DNA from: Pseudoalteromonas sp. OOF1S-7
GTDB lineage: Bacteria; Pseudomonadota; Gammaproteobacteria; Enterobacterales; Alteromonadaceae
DNA length: 64,000 nucleotides
Assembly: GCF_022347765.1 (NCBI RefSeq)
Contig: NZ_JAKRFZ010000020.1
Coordinates: 26,651 to 90,650, forward strand
Reading direction: 5' to 3'
The notes under the pieces were generated by a model, which searched no databases, was not told where the DNA came from, and saw only the letters and a list, made by a program, of their open reading frames with translations. Of the stretch, positions 1 to 9,191 are shown one piece after another. How positions within the stretch are numbered: the first letter of the stretch is position 1; each line of letters begins with the position of its first letter. Position numbers and translations under genes: made by a program.

Positions 1-714
1 CGCATATAAGCTGGCACTCACCGCCGCAATAACGTGTGCAACGCCAAGGCGCTCCAAGCTGCTGAGCGATAACGCGGATTGTGCCCAGGGTGTGAACAAA
101 CCGGCGCTAATAACAATTTGCAATCCGGCAAAAGTAACCAGCAACTGCGCCGCACCGCGCATATTGCCAAATGCCCGCAGCACCCCAAACACCACCATCA
201 CAATAAAGAAGAACACGACGGCGCCCAGGCGATACTGCATATAACGCTCAAGCGTCGGCCAGACTTGCTCTCGCGCAGCAAATTCGGCAAACCCAAGTAA
301 AGTCAACAGAGGCTGTAAACCCAGCCAGATGACAGCCGCAAGCGTGGCGCCGACCAGTACCGTAAAAATCAGACTAACCGCTGCCAGCTGCTCTACCTCT
401 TTTGCCTGCGTCAGTCGGGTAGCCACGACAATACCCAGGCCAATGGCAAAAGCGAACAAGGTCGCCTGAATAGGTAAGGTAAAACTCATCGCCGTCAGCT
501 CTTCAACCCCTAAACGCGAGGCAAAATAGAGTTCAATCAAGTCCGCGCTGAATAAGGCCAGGATCGCCCACAGCATAGGTAAGGTCAGCTGCTTTAAAAC
601 CGCGCTGGTGGAGCCGGTTAAGATCCAGCGCTTGCGCACCGCCCGCTTTCTTTGTTTATCACACACCTGGAGCGGTTCGCCCAGGCTCAATGCCGGTGAA
701 TTATCAGATCCCAT
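1..714 (-). CDS. MATE family efflux transporter, N-terminal part (cut by window edge)
   Basis: The minus strand is open from an ATG at 714 to the window edge, giving 238 codons and no stop. After a charged N-terminal tail the protein has successive hydrophobic segments. An early LTLPMLWAILALFSAD stretch, followed by LIELYFASRLG and later VVATRLTQAKEVEQ, is typical of MATE (MatE, MOP superfamily) drug/sodium antiporters. Such proteins have 12 membrane helices and about 450 residues, so roughly half is present. They export cationic drugs, toxic metabolites or siderophores across the inner membrane using a sodium or proton gradient. The substrate cannot be told from this fragment. The neighbour on the right is transcribed away from it. 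Confidence 0.8.
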   Translation of the reverse strand, partial: MGSDNSPALSLGEPLQVCDKQRKRAVRKRWILTGSTSAVLKQLTLPMLWAILALFSADLIELYFASRLGVEELTAMSFTLPIQATLFAFAIGLGIVVATRLTQAKEVEQLAAVSLIFTVLVGATLAAVIWLGLQPLLTLLGFAEFAAREQVWPTLERYMQYRLGAVVFFFIVMVVFGVLRAFGNMRGAAQLLVTFAGLQIVISAGLFTPWAQSALSLSSLERLGVAHVIAAVSASLYA

Positions 715-1188
715 AGTGGGTGGTTTACTCCCTGAATAACGCGATTTTTAATCGATAATGAGTCTCTTCGACAGCTCTATCACCAAGTTGCCTTTATTCC
801 TGACCCGGATACAGGACAAGAGTTCACAAAAATATCGAAGAATTCGATTAACGGACAAGATTGGGGGATGAATGGGCCAATGTCGCGCACCGAACCTGAA
901 TCACAAACAACCAACCTTACAACCAGCTGATTAATAAGTTTTTTATACTTTCACTGTACAGCATTAGCACACTATTGACATATGGCCTTACCGGTATTTC
1001 AAGCATGTATAATTTAATAAGTATTTATGAACTTTCGTATGCCCGCTGTGCTGCGTAATTTCTTCAACTTACCTTAATGTTCCGATATTATACTATGGTC
1101 CTGCTTGTTCCAGATTGCGGCAATTCACTAAGCCTCTGAACTTGCACAAAGGAAACACACTTTAATCAGAAAAATATTAAGGATATGT
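715..1188. other. intergenic region between divergent genes
   Basis: This AT-rich gap of 474 bases separates the divergent MATE and S8 protease genes. It should hold both promoters. I see a Shine-Dalgarno-like AAGGA at 1179-1183 just before the protease start, but no operator or RNA gene that I can name. Confidence 0.5.
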
Positions 1189-2901
1189 ATGTATAAAAAA
1201 TTATGTGTGGTTGCGCTTTCTTGTCTTTTTACGACGCAAGCCATTGCTGTACAGGAGTCCGATAGCATAACGCTATCTCCTCAGCTCAATAAAAGCTACC
1301 AGACACTAAAGTCTAAAACGCAACAAGGAAAACAAGTAAGTGTGATAGCCAGGTTAAAACCATCACAAGAATCAACCTACGTCTATCGTTCTGCAGAATT
1401 CGCAAAACAAGCTCAGATGCAACCTCGTATCTCAGAAGCGAGTTCAGAACTACAAATGCTCGGCGTCAACGTTAACAGAAGCTTTTCTCGCTGGGGATAT
1501 ATCACAATGGAAGTCAGCGACATCGAACTGGATGCAGTGATGAGCAGCGGACTGTTCGACATGGTTTCAGAAAACATCCCCTTAACGGCAAATATTGCCG
1601 AATCATCGCAACACATAAACGCACCCCAGACTTTTGACATGGGTTATACTGGCGCAGGTCAGACGGTGGTTATATTTGATTCAGGCATTGAGGTTGACCA
1701 CCCTTTTCTGGGCGGCCGGGTTATTCAGGAAGCATGTTTTTCATCAAATACCCCTAACCACAACACTAGTTTATGTCCTAACGGTGCCACCTCGCTAGTG
1801 GGGCCAGGCGCTGCGAGCTTTTGTGAAAATAGAGACCTCGACGTTTGTCGCCATGGCACACATGTTGCCGGTATAGCTGCAGGCGACTTTAGCGTTTCAA
1901 TTCGTGGCATTGCACCTGATGCGAATATCGTGGGCGTACAAGTGTTCACTCAAATTGAAGATACAGCTACCTGTGGCAACGAAAATCCATGCATGAGCGC
2001 CTACTCCAGCGAACTATTGGCTGCATTTAACTGGGTCTTAGATGAGATTGAACGCGGCGCTTTAAACAATGTCGCTGCGCTCAACCTCAGCCTGGGCGGC
2101 GGCGAGTTCGATACCGCGTGTGATGATGACATACTTGCACAACCAATTGAGGATTTGCGCAGGATGGGGATTGCAACAGTTATCGCGGCAGGTAATGAAT
2201 ACTTAAATCGCGCAGTAAGTTATCCTGGATGTATCAGTGATGCAATTACAGTCGGCGGCACATTACGCACAGACGATAGCCTGATCATCGTCAGGGATCC
2301 TGCTGGCAATATTCGTTGGGGAACCAATATGTCAGAACAGGTCGACTTACTTGCACCAGGGTTAAATATTACATCGTCTGTGCCAGGTCCAGCCTTTGCT
2401 TCATCGTCTGGCACGTCAATGTCTGCCCCCCATGTTGCAGGCGCGATTGCCGTTCTCAAACAGATCAATCCAGATGCCAGTGTAGCTCGTATCCAGCAGG
2501 TGCTAGAGCTAACGGGCGTGAACGTAACAGACGAGCGTAATAACATCACTCGTCCCAGAATTGATCTGCACGCCGCCGCTTTGTCTTTAGAAGCGAAACC
2601 AATCGCGGCACTGGACCAGCCCTCCTATTCAGTCAAGGTAGGAACTCAACACACATTTACCGCAAATTCATCGTCTGATCCCAATGGTCGGACACTCAGC
2701 TATGGCTGGGACTTTGATGGCGATGGTGTAGTCGATGAGGAAACCAGCAGTCCCGTAGTCCAGCATACATATCACAATATGGGCAGCTATCAGCTGCAGC
2801 TAACGGTGAGTAATAACGAAAAATCCCAGACCACACAAGCCAGTGTGACAGCCTATGACCCTGTTATAATTTCTATCATTGTTAACTCAATTTTAGATTA
2901 A
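1189..2901 (+). CDS. secreted S8 family (subtilisin-like) serine protease with C-terminal PKD domain
   Basis: A 570-residue subtilase. The N-terminus is a Sec signal peptide (MYKKLCVVALSCLFTTQAIA, residues 1-20). A pro-region runs to about residue 125 and the peptidase S8 domain from about 145 to 450. The catalytic triad is visible: Asp164 in VVIFDSGIEVDHP, His222 in RHGTHVAGIAAG and Ser410 in SSGTSMSAPHVAGA. A PKD domain (about 475-555, with YGWDFDGDGVVDE and HTYHNMGSYQLQLTVSN) follows and may bind polymers or be trimmed during maturation. Several cysteines in the catalytic domain suggest disulfides and an extracellular site. The likely role is degradation of extracellular protein. The start has AAGGA 5 bases upstream. 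No protease-specific partner genes are adjacent. Confidence 0.92.
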   Translation: MYKKLCVVALSCLFTTQAIAVQESDSITLSPQLNKSYQTLKSKTQQGKQVSVIARLKPSQESTYVYRSAEFAKQAQMQPRISEASSELQMLGVNVNRSFSRWGYITMEVSDIELDAVMSSGLFDMVSENIPLTANIAESSQHINAPQTFDMGYTGAGQTVVIFDSGIEVDHPFLGGRVIQEACFSSNTPNHNTSLCPNGATSLVGPGAASFCENRDLDVCRHGTHVAGIAAGDFSVSIRGIAPDANIVGVQVFTQIEDTATCGNENPCMSAYSSELLAAFNWVLDEIERGALNNVAALNLSLGGGEFDTACDDDILAQPIEDLRRMGIATVIAAGNEYLNRAVSYPGCISDAITVGGTLRTDDSLIIVRDPAGNIRWGTNMSEQVDLLAPGLNITSSVPGPAFASSSGTSMSAPHVAGAIAVLKQINPDASVARIQQVLELTGVNVTDERNNITRPRIDLHAAALSLEAKPIAALDQPSYSVKVGTQHTFTANSSSDPNGRTLSYGWDFDGDGVVDEETSSPVVQHTYHNMGSYQLQLTVSNNEKSQTTQASVTAYDPVIISIIVNSILD

Positions 2902-3110
2902 TACCAATGTGCCTAATTAAGAGTTCTATTTTAAGGCGAGTAAATAGGGTCGATAACACCGCTCACGCGTCCAGCTATCGCTGAGGTACCTACACCCCAT
3001 GTAGACGAGGCAAATTTTGCTATTTAATTGCTTTAAATAGCAAAATTTTAACGCCGTTAGTGTCATATTTACGCCTTCAAATTGAACAAGGTATTAAATG
3101 AAATTGGTAT
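2901..3110. mobile_element. MITE-like palindromic element
   Basis: The stretch begins with ATACCAAT (2901-2908) and ends with ATTGGTAT (3103-3110), which are exact inverted complements. Inside is a perfect hairpin with 16-base arms at 3012-3027 and 3033-3048 and a 5-base loop. There is no credible coding sequence. The element starts immediately after the protease stop codon. Short elements framed by ATACCAAT/ATTGGTAT are, as far as I recall, frequent in Alteromonadales genomes, so I read this as a non-autonomous miniature element. That it is mobile is inference; genome copy number was not checked. Confidence 0.55.
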
Positions 3111-3195
3111 AAGTCGCAGACACAAGAACCAGCTTGTGTCTGCAAGCTCCTGTACTAATAATTCACTGCTCGCATATAACCAGGCCCCCGGGCTC

Positions 3196-4242
3196 TTAAT
3201 TCAGACATCCCCGTCGCTCGGCTGTACACGCGTACCGCGCTCCTCTGATATACCTGGCAAGAGGTTTTTCTATACAAACAAAAGACACACATGCAATCGC
3301 AGAACTCAATGCAAATGAAACAATAAGTTTAACCTCAACAGCCCAGTCAAACTGATGAATAAAAGTGATCACAGGCATGTGCAACAAGTACAGGGAATAT
3401 GAGATCTTACCGAAGAAGTCCCCAACCTTGTTAGCCAGCAGGATATTGTTATTGGGTACAAGGAACACCACACAGAAAAACATGGTGCTCATTACCAGCA
3501 ACACCTCGTAACTCAGCCACATGCGGTTTTTGGCGTCCGATGTAACGGGCGACAATTCAGGATACATCAGGGGAATTAAACACAGTACAAACACAAACCG
3601 GTGTTTTTTCAGATACGGTGGAATTATCAGGGTGTTGTAATGCAGCCCAAATAGCACGCCAATAAAGAAATATGGCAAACTGCGCAGCACTGTGAACTGG
3701 TTATAAGGTACACCGTAAATGTCGCCATAGATACGTGGAAAATTAGTAAAAAACAATAGCAACAGACACCCGACGATCAGCAGGTAGATATAGCCGCGCC
3801 TGTTTGCTGCGAGCGACCATAACAGCACAAATAAAATGTAAAACTGCACTTCGGGCGGTATAGACCAGAGCACGCTGTCGCCAAATAAAAACAAAAAATG
3901 CGCCAGCAGAGCTTGGTGATCGGGAATATGATAGAGTAAATCGCTCCCTGTCAGGGTCAGCGCATAAGAGCCTAATACCACCAGCAAATAAAGCGGCATT
4001 ACACGTGCAAAGCGTGCCACAAGATAAAGCTTCACACCATGAGGGGTATAGTCTTTGTCCAGATATAGATACGACATCAAAAAGCCGCTCAGCAGGAAAA
4101 ATAGCATGACTCCGTATGCCCCGGCCCCCCCTCCCAGCGCGCCGTCCAGCCACTGTGTGATATCACTGAAATGTGTTACAAACACGATTATCGAAGCAAG
4201 GCCCCTCAGTGAATTGAGTTTTCTGATCTCCATAATCCGCAC
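3196..4242 (-). CDS. acyltransferase family 3 (OafA/YrhL-type) membrane protein
   Basis: A 348-residue polytopic membrane protein starting MRIMEIRKLNSLRGLASIIV. The first segment carries the family's RGLA motif and the catalytic-type histidine (FVTHFSDITQW). It is followed by FFLLSGFLMSYLY, a YLVARFARVMPLY loop with the conserved arginine, and about ten membrane helices. Members of Acyl_transf_3 move acetyl or other acyl groups onto surface polysaccharides, peptidoglycan or secreted small molecules. The acceptor is not predictable here, because no O-antigen or capsule genes adjoin it. The start at 4242 or the second Met at 4233 are both possible. The tail ends shortly after the last helix with a cationic segment. 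Confidence 0.85.
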   Translation of the reverse strand: MRIMEIRKLNSLRGLASIIVFVTHFSDITQWLDGALGGGAGAYGVMLFFLLSGFLMSYLYLDKDYTPHGVKLYLVARFARVMPLYLLVVLGSYALTLTGSDLLYHIPDHQALLAHFLFLFGDSVLWSIPPEVQFYILFVLLWSLAANRRGYIYLLIVGCLLLLFFTNFPRIYGDIYGVPYNQFTVLRSLPYFFIGVLFGLHYNTLIIPPYLKKHRFVFVLCLIPLMYPELSPVTSDAKNRMWLSYEVLLVMSTMFFCVVFLVPNNNILLANKVGDFFGKISYSLYLLHMPVITFIHQFDWAVEVKLIVSFALSSAIACVSFVCIEKPLARYIRGARYACTAERRGCLN

Positions 4243-4290
4243 TATCCTAACTTATATTCTGGCTAAACGAATGATTGAATTGACACGCAA

Positions 4291-5256
4291 CTACTCTGAG
4301 CTGATGCTGCGACAGCGAGGTTTGAAATGCTGATCTAAAAACGCGACTACCTCATCATGATAATCACGCTGCGGTTGAATATGATTCCCTCCGTGCACCA
4401 CTATATGCCGAACAGGATAGCGAAACCCTTTGCGTGACAATCTGTCGACCACAGCATTCGACATCTCTGTTGAAGGCCACACCGGATCTAGCTCCCCCGA
4501 TACAAGCAATACCGGTCCGGCGATGTTTTCTACGGCAATTGTAGCCTTGTTCACAGCCTCTGAGTCTTCAAGTGTGACCTCATATGCACGTCTAAAATCT
4601 CCAACCAGCATGTGTGGTACTGCTTTGACTGGAACCGTAACATAAGGTACAGGCGCTTCGTTAAAATTAAAAGAAGGCGTACGGCCATCAGCCCCAATCG
4701 AGATACTGCTGAACGAAACATGAGTGCCAGCCAGAGAGACTGCAGCATCGATATCTGAATACCGAGATGCCAAAGCAAGGGCAAGCTCCGCGCCTTTGGA
4801 GCCTCCCATGACCGCAACACAATTTGCATTGATTTGGGGCAGCGCCTGTACTGCTTTGATCTCCTCATAAATAGCATCAAGGGAGATCCTATCTAACTCT
4901 GCAGGTAAACCCGGCATGTCAAAATAACCAATTGAGAGCATTGCATAACCATGTTCCAAATACTGCGCCCGCTCTTCAACAGAACGTTCAGAAGCCATCC
5001 CATTCCCACCTTCACTACCACCAAAATACACCAGCAAAGGCTGATTTTTGATATCAGATGCAAATAACTGGGGATCTGTTTTGCCATAGTGTTTTGGCAA
5101 TGTTTCGATATCAAAGGTGAGTTGTGCATACAGAATATACACCAAGGGAATAGAAATTATACAAACTAGTAACATGGACAAGAACTTAATCGATCTTTTC
5201 ACCTGTAAAACCTGTTTATGGGTGGGTTGTGCTCGGACTATACTCAAAATGAACAA
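4291..5256 (-). CDS. membrane-anchored alpha/beta hydrolase, BAAT C-terminal-like (acyl-CoA thioesterase/acyltransferase fold)
   Basis: Up to 321 residues. A single hydrophobic segment near residues 25-45 suggests an inner-membrane anchor or uncleaved signal. The hydrolase domain follows: the nucleophile elbow reads VAVMGGSKGAELAL (Ser in GGSKG), a later VSGELDPVWPS supplies the acid and VVHGGNHIQP the histidine. The LAGTHVSF segment and the layout match the C-terminal catalytic domain of bile-acid-CoA:amino acid N-acyltransferase/acyl-CoA thioester hydrolases, with Ser where some family members use Cys. The substrate is unknown. An internal start near the hydrophobic segment is possible, because the first about 20 residues are not conserved-looking. 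It follows the acyltransferase gene in direction but is separated by its own leader. Confidence 0.75.
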   Translation of the reverse strand: MFILSIVRAQPTHKQVLQVKRSIKFLSMLLVCIISIPLVYILYAQLTFDIETLPKHYGKTDPQLFASDIKNQPLLVYFGGSEGGNGMASERSVEERAQYLEHGYAMLSIGYFDMPGLPAELDRISLDAIYEEIKAVQALPQINANCVAVMGGSKGAELALALASRYSDIDAAVSLAGTHVSFSSISIGADGRTPSFNFNEAPVPYVTVPVKAVPHMLVGDFRRAYEVTLEDSEAVNKATIAVENIAGPVLLVSGELDPVWPSTEMSNAVVDRLSRKGFRYPVRHIVVHGGNHIQPQRDYHDEVVAFLDQHFKPRCRSISSE

Positions 5257-5475
5257 TAACCACCATGCTCAATGTATATAAACTGTAACAAATTGAGTAA
5301 TAATGACATTAAATCTTACACCCGGCAACATATACTCTTTCTTACTTGATATACCTTCGACCATAGAAAAGAAGAAAAATAGAGACAAATTAGTATAAAA
5401 GAACTAGAATAGGCGAATTTTTGACAAGGCAGCTGCGCAAAAGCACATGTGCAGGCCTAACTCGTGGAGAACTTA

Positions 5476-7014
5476 ATGAAGAAAAAGCTGTTCGCAAGCG
5501 CATTAGTTGCTTGTGCATTTTCGGTGAACGCGTCATCGGCGCATGACCTGGATAAAGGCTATGCCGCATTGGTATTTGATGACTTTTATTCAACATCAGG
5601 GAATGCACTGGGTGCCGTGTTCGCAGGCGATGACGTCAGCCTCAATGGCTATTCTATCGGGTATGGCCATAACAGTGCGCTGAATGCACATTATCTGGTT
5701 GCTGGTGGGGACATTCAGTATATTAATGGTCGACAGTATGTTGGTAACATCATTGCAGGTGGCCAGACAGATAAGGTAAGCGACGCCGTGCGTTTAGGTC
5801 TGGAAACTGGTGCCCGGGTAATAGCCAACGCAACCTCACTGCCTGTCGATTTTGCCGATGCTCAGTCTGATATGCTGGCTCTGTCTGCAAGCCTGGCTGA
5901 CTTGTCACAAACTGGTGAAACCCTCAAACAATGGGGCGGCCTTTACCTGACCGGCGACAATACCAGCGAGCTGCAAGTATTTAACTTATCTGGGCAAGAC
6001 GTTCAGTCTAGCCATACGTTTGATGTGTCGGGTATTCCGGACAACGCCACTCTTGTGTTCAATATCTCAGGTAGTGAAGCGAATTTTGCGCCACTAAATA
6101 ACAAAAGCTACGCAACATTGAGCGCCCACAGGCAGCGTACTATTTTTAACTTTCCTGATGCGACAACGCTTAACCTGGCTGGCTTGCAAACTGAAGGTGT
6201 GATTTTAGCACCCAAAGCAGATATCACTGCGCCACACGGCACCGCGACCATGCCGGTCGTCGCAAACAGCTTCACGGGCTCCATGGAATTGCGCGGTGGT
6301 ACTTTCATTGGTCAGCTGCCAAATGACAGCGCTGTATGTAATGGCGGCTTATATGCCATTAACTATTACGGTGATACCGAACAGGGCTATGTTCATCAGA
6401 TAGACCTGAGTTCAGGCCAGTCGGATAAAGTGATCAACCTGAACAACACGGCATCAAATATTGCAGCACATAACGGTAAACTGTATTTCATTGATCAGCA
6501 GAGTTCCAAAACCCGTGCTTCACATATTTACAGCTACGACCTGACCACACAAACACAAACACTGGAATCGGTCACCGATGGCTATAAAATCATTCGCCTT
6601 GCCTATGATATCTCGGGCGACGTACTGAAGGCTACCAGCCGTACTTATGCTTATGACTACGATGTCAGCACAGGTGAAAAGCACGTACTGGGTAAAATGA
6701 AGGCTGTTAACGAAGACTTCAAGAACGGTGATATTGCCTACTCAGCTGACGGTAACACTCTTTACGTACTCACCGGCACAGCTTTGTATACTGCAGACGC
6801 AAACCTGGAGCTGACGCTGATCGGCAAACACGGGGTTAATTGGGCATCCGGTCTGGCTGTCTCACCAGAAGGTACCTTGTATGTATCGGGTCGCGAACGT
6901 AATGCCGATGCCGCAATCTACGAGCTTGACCCGCAAACGGCTCAAGCAACTAAACTATTCCATGTTTCACACCGCGTGAATGACCTGACATGGGTGAAGA
7001 GTTTCTGTAACTAA
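5476..7014 (+). CDS. choice-of-anchor A-type secreted protein with a C-terminal propeller-like half
   Basis: About 512 residues starting at the ATG at 5476, chosen because GGAGA lies 5 bases upstream; a GTG 12 bases earlier is less likely. A signal peptide ends near residue 20. Residues about 30-290 show the arrangement of choice-of-anchor A/collagen-binding-type domains (ALGAVFAGDDVSLNGYSIGYG, LVAGGDIQYINGRQYVGNIIAGG, later VILAPKADITAP and NSFTGSMELRGGTFIGQL). Residues about 295-510 look like repeated blades (GGLYAINYY, IAAHNGKLYFID, GTLYVSGRERNADAAIYELDP) as in beta-propeller or DUF6923-like domains. No PEP-CTERM or LPXTG-like tail is present, so anchoring is unclear. The likely location is secreted or on the cell surface. 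Function unknown. Confidence 0.65.
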   Translation: MKKKLFASALVACAFSVNASSAHDLDKGYAALVFDDFYSTSGNALGAVFAGDDVSLNGYSIGYGHNSALNAHYLVAGGDIQYINGRQYVGNIIAGGQTDKVSDAVRLGLETGARVIANATSLPVDFADAQSDMLALSASLADLSQTGETLKQWGGLYLTGDNTSELQVFNLSGQDVQSSHTFDVSGIPDNATLVFNISGSEANFAPLNNKSYATLSAHRQRTIFNFPDATTLNLAGLQTEGVILAPKADITAPHGTATMPVVANSFTGSMELRGGTFIGQLPNDSAVCNGGLYAINYYGDTEQGYVHQIDLSSGQSDKVINLNNTASNIAAHNGKLYFIDQQSSKTRASHIYSYDLTTQTQTLESVTDGYKIIRLAYDISGDVLKATSRTYAYDYDVSTGEKHVLGKMKAVNEDFKNGDIAYSADGNTLYVLTGTALYTADANLELTLIGKHGVNWASGLAVSPEGTLYVSGRERNADAAIYELDPQTAQATKLFHVSHRVNDLTWVKSFCN

Positions 7015-7031
7015 CCTTTAGTGGCAGACAA

Positions 7032-7070
7032 GGTAAAAAAGAAACTGCCAGGTGCAGCTTCTTTTTTACC
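7032..7070. terminator. rho-independent, probably bidirectional terminator
   Basis: The arms at 7032-7043 and 7059-7070 are perfect 12-base complements, followed inward by a 4-base pair block (7045-7048 with 7054-7057). The stem carries A6 on one side and T6 on the other. It lies 17 bases after the preceding stop codon. Confidence 0.75.
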
Positions 7071-7158
7071 GAATACTCGCTCTGAGCCCAGAGTTGCCCT
7101 TCCCCCCCGGTTTGCCGTAAACTCAGGCCATTCGTTGATTAGAACTACAGGGGACAAA

Positions 7159-7857
7159 GTGTCGTCGTCCAATAAGAAACAAAGTGGCTTTTTCAGCCAA
7201 ATGATTTTTAATATTATTATTCCGGTGGTTATCCTGACTAAGTTTTCAGGGGAGCAGCATTTGGGTCCGGCACTCGGCGTTGTGGTCGCGCTTGCCTTTC
7301 CGCTGGGGTTTGGACTTTGGGAGCGCAAGAACACGGGTAAGTTCAGTTTTATTTCTGGTCTGGGTATTGTCTCTGTATTGCTCACAGGCGGGATCAGTCT
7401 GCTGGAGCTGGATGCCAAATACATCGCTATCAAAGAAGCACTGATCCCCGGTCTTATTGGCATTGGGATTATCATCAGCCAATACACTAAGTACCCCTTG
7501 CTGAAAACCCTGATGTTCAACGATACCGTAATGGACATTGAAGGTATAGAAAAGGCATTGGCCGACAAGGGCAATAGCGATAAACTCAACAAGGTCCAGC
7601 TGGTCGCCTCTAAAATCCTCGCCAGTGCGTTTTTCTTATCTTCTGCTCTGAATTATATTCTGGCTAAAATGATAGTGGTCAGCCCCGCGGGTACAGAAGC
7701 CTATAATAATGAACTGGGCCGCATGACCGCACTGAGCTATCCGGTGATCATGGTACCCACCATGATTGTTTTTTTTATCGCACTGTATTACCTACTGAAC
7801 TCGTTGAAAAAGCTCACCGGGCTTAAGCTTGAAGAGATGTTTCACGATCAAGAGTGA
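7159..7857 (+). CDS. VC0807-like multi-pass membrane protein
   Basis: About 232 residues from a GTG start at 7159, preceded by AGGGG at 7149-7153. An upstream GTG at 7021 would put the terminator hairpin inside the gene and is rejected. The protein has about six hydrophobic helices. The pattern (FNIIIPVVILTKF, LGPALGVVVALAFPLGFGLWE, FISGLGIVSVLLTGGISLLELD, LIPGLIGIGIIISQYT, then a soluble loop and two more helices) matches the VC0807 family of uncharacterised inner-membrane proteins. These are sometimes annotated as transporter-like, without experimental function that I know of. A good terminator follows directly, so it is monocistronic. Confidence 0.7.
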   Translation: MSSSNKKQSGFFSQMIFNIIIPVVILTKFSGEQHLGPALGVVVALAFPLGFGLWERKNTGKFSFISGLGIVSVLLTGGISLLELDAKYIAIKEALIPGLIGIGIIISQYTKYPLLKTLMFNDTVMDIEGIEKALADKGNSDKLNKVQLVASKILASAFFLSSALNYILAKMIVVSPAGTEAYNNELGRMTALSYPVIMVPTMIVFFIALYYLLNSLKKLTGLKLEEMFHDQE

Positions 7858-7894
7858 TCACCGCTTTACCTGGTGTTTCACAAAACATGTGCAC

Positions 7895-7923
7895 GGGATG
7901 CTGACTAATGGCATCCCTTTTTT
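7895..7923 (+). terminator. rho-independent terminator
   Basis: GGGATGC (7895-7901) pairs with GCATCCC (7911-7917) around a 9-base loop and is followed by six T residues. Confidence 0.85.
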
Positions 7924-8018
7924 GATCTCACTGATCTTGCTGTCTGCTGTGTGAGCCGGCATATCTGCATGTTTCGCTTCCTCGATTTCTCAGGCCCTGC
8001 AATAACCACCAAGTTCCG

Positions 8019-8516
8019 TTAAGAATCATGTTTACGGATCTCCAGAGCCCAGTCTTGCCACGACATCGTTCTGCCTGGAAAAACAACGTTATTAAAGGGC
8101 CAGCTCGCCTGTAGCCAGGACTGAACACTTAGATACAGTACTTCATCAAGTTCCTGACTATCTGCTCGGATCCACAAGTAGACCTCACAGTCATATCGGG
8201 GAGAGCGGCTGGGATCAATATACACAGAACCCAGACACCTGCTCAGCATACAGTCAAAAATGCTGTAGGCAAACGCCGCTCGGGAGTCGAATTCATGCCT
8301 ATGTACTTTCAGACTTCTTGTACTTTCTTCCAGCGTCATATCGGCTCTTGGCCAGTCAAACTCAGGGCCGAAGATCCCCTGCAAACTTTGCTGGCTCGAC
8401 ATGACTGCCTCGTAATCAGGCTCGGCGACGCGGGTGTCCAATACCCTGAAGTGGAAATGTTCGGTTACATGACTGACAGGGGGTTCAAATGACTCCGGAA
8501 TAAAACACTTATTCAT
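8019..8516 (-). CDS. conserved hypothetical protein, possible GNAT-like fold
   Basis: 165 residues, soluble, acidic, without signal or membrane segments. The central part (CLGSVYIDPSRSP, then DCEVYLWIRADSQELDE) has the alternation of strands seen in acetyltransferase-like proteins: a VYIDP strand followed by an acidic strand and a helix with LDEVLYLSVQSWLQ. The acetyl-CoA-binding Q/RxxGxG/A loop of true GNAT enzymes is not visible, so catalytic function is doubtful. It may form a transcription unit after the LysE-type gene upstream (52-base gap). Confidence 0.4.
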   Translation of the reverse strand: MNKCFIPESFEPPVSHVTEHFHFRVLDTRVAEPDYEAVMSSQQSLQGIFGPEFDWPRADMTLEESTRSLKVHRHEFDSRAAFAYSIFDCMLSRCLGSVYIDPSRSPRYDCEVYLWIRADSQELDEVLYLSVQSWLQASWPFNNVVFPGRTMSWQDWALEIRKHDS

Positions 8517-8567
8517 CTGTATATCCTACACTCAGCTGAGAAAAACCGCTGGATTATCCGTTACGTA

Positions 8568-9191
8568 TTACCTGGAAGTGGTGGCAAGGAAACACCCTGC
8601 CCCAATAAAGGATGAGCCAAACAGTTTGCCCAGCCACGTACCCGAGTTTGCATTTTGTGTTTTATATTTCGCACTTTGAGCCATCAAAGCATAACTACAT
8701 AAACACATCACAGACAAAGACATAAAGCTAAAAACAAGTACAGAAAATTGAACGACTAACGGCACTGAAACATCAATAAACTGAGGGAAGAGTGCTGTGG
8801 TAAATACAATCGCCTTGGGGTTGGTAAGCGCGACAAGTACACCCTGACAGTACAAATTGAGCACGTGACTATTGGAGCGGTTAGAGTCATGAACGTCTAC
8901 TGTCCCTAGCCCATGCCGCCAAAGTTTTACGCCTAAATATATCAGGTATAGCGCGCCCAATACTTTTATGACCGTAAAGGCCACAGCAGAATGGAGCACA
9001 ATCGTACTCAAGCCAAGGACAGACAACCCGGACATGGCAAATAAACCTGTGACATTGCCCAGTACAGTAAACAGCGACTTTTTAAAACCAAAGGTTAAGC
9101 TGTGCACAGACACCAGCAAAGCTGCGGGCCCAGGCGTTGCGGTCGCCAATAATGCGATTGAACAAAAGGTTATCCAACTTTCAAATTGCAC
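8568..9191 (-). CDS. LysE/RhtB family amino acid exporter
   Basis: 207 residues with six hydrophobic helices. The N-terminal helix contains the family signature (FCSIALLATATPGPAALLV), followed by GFKKSLFTVLGNVTGLF and VLGALYLIYLGVKLWRHG. The second half has QGVLVALTNPKAIVFTTALFPQFI, the conserved NPK segment of RhtB-type exporters. These proteins export amino acids or homoserine lactone-like compounds by proton antiport. Length is normal for the family. Substrate unknown. Confidence 0.88.
   Translation of the reverse strand: MQFESWITFCSIALLATATPGPAALLVSVHSLTFGFKKSLFTVLGNVTGLFAMSGLSVLGLSTIVLHSAVAFTVIKVLGALYLIYLGVKLWRHGLGTVDVHDSNRSNSHVLNLYCQGVLVALTNPKAIVFTTALFPQFIDVSVPLVVQFSVLVFSFMSLSVMCLCSYALMAQSAKYKTQNANSGTWLGKLFGSSFIGAGCFLATTSR

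Noticed and set aside
7021..7158. Longer N-terminus for the VC0807-like protein
   Set aside because: It would encode the terminator hairpin of the preceding gene and has no ribosome site; GTG 7159 behind AGGGG is better.
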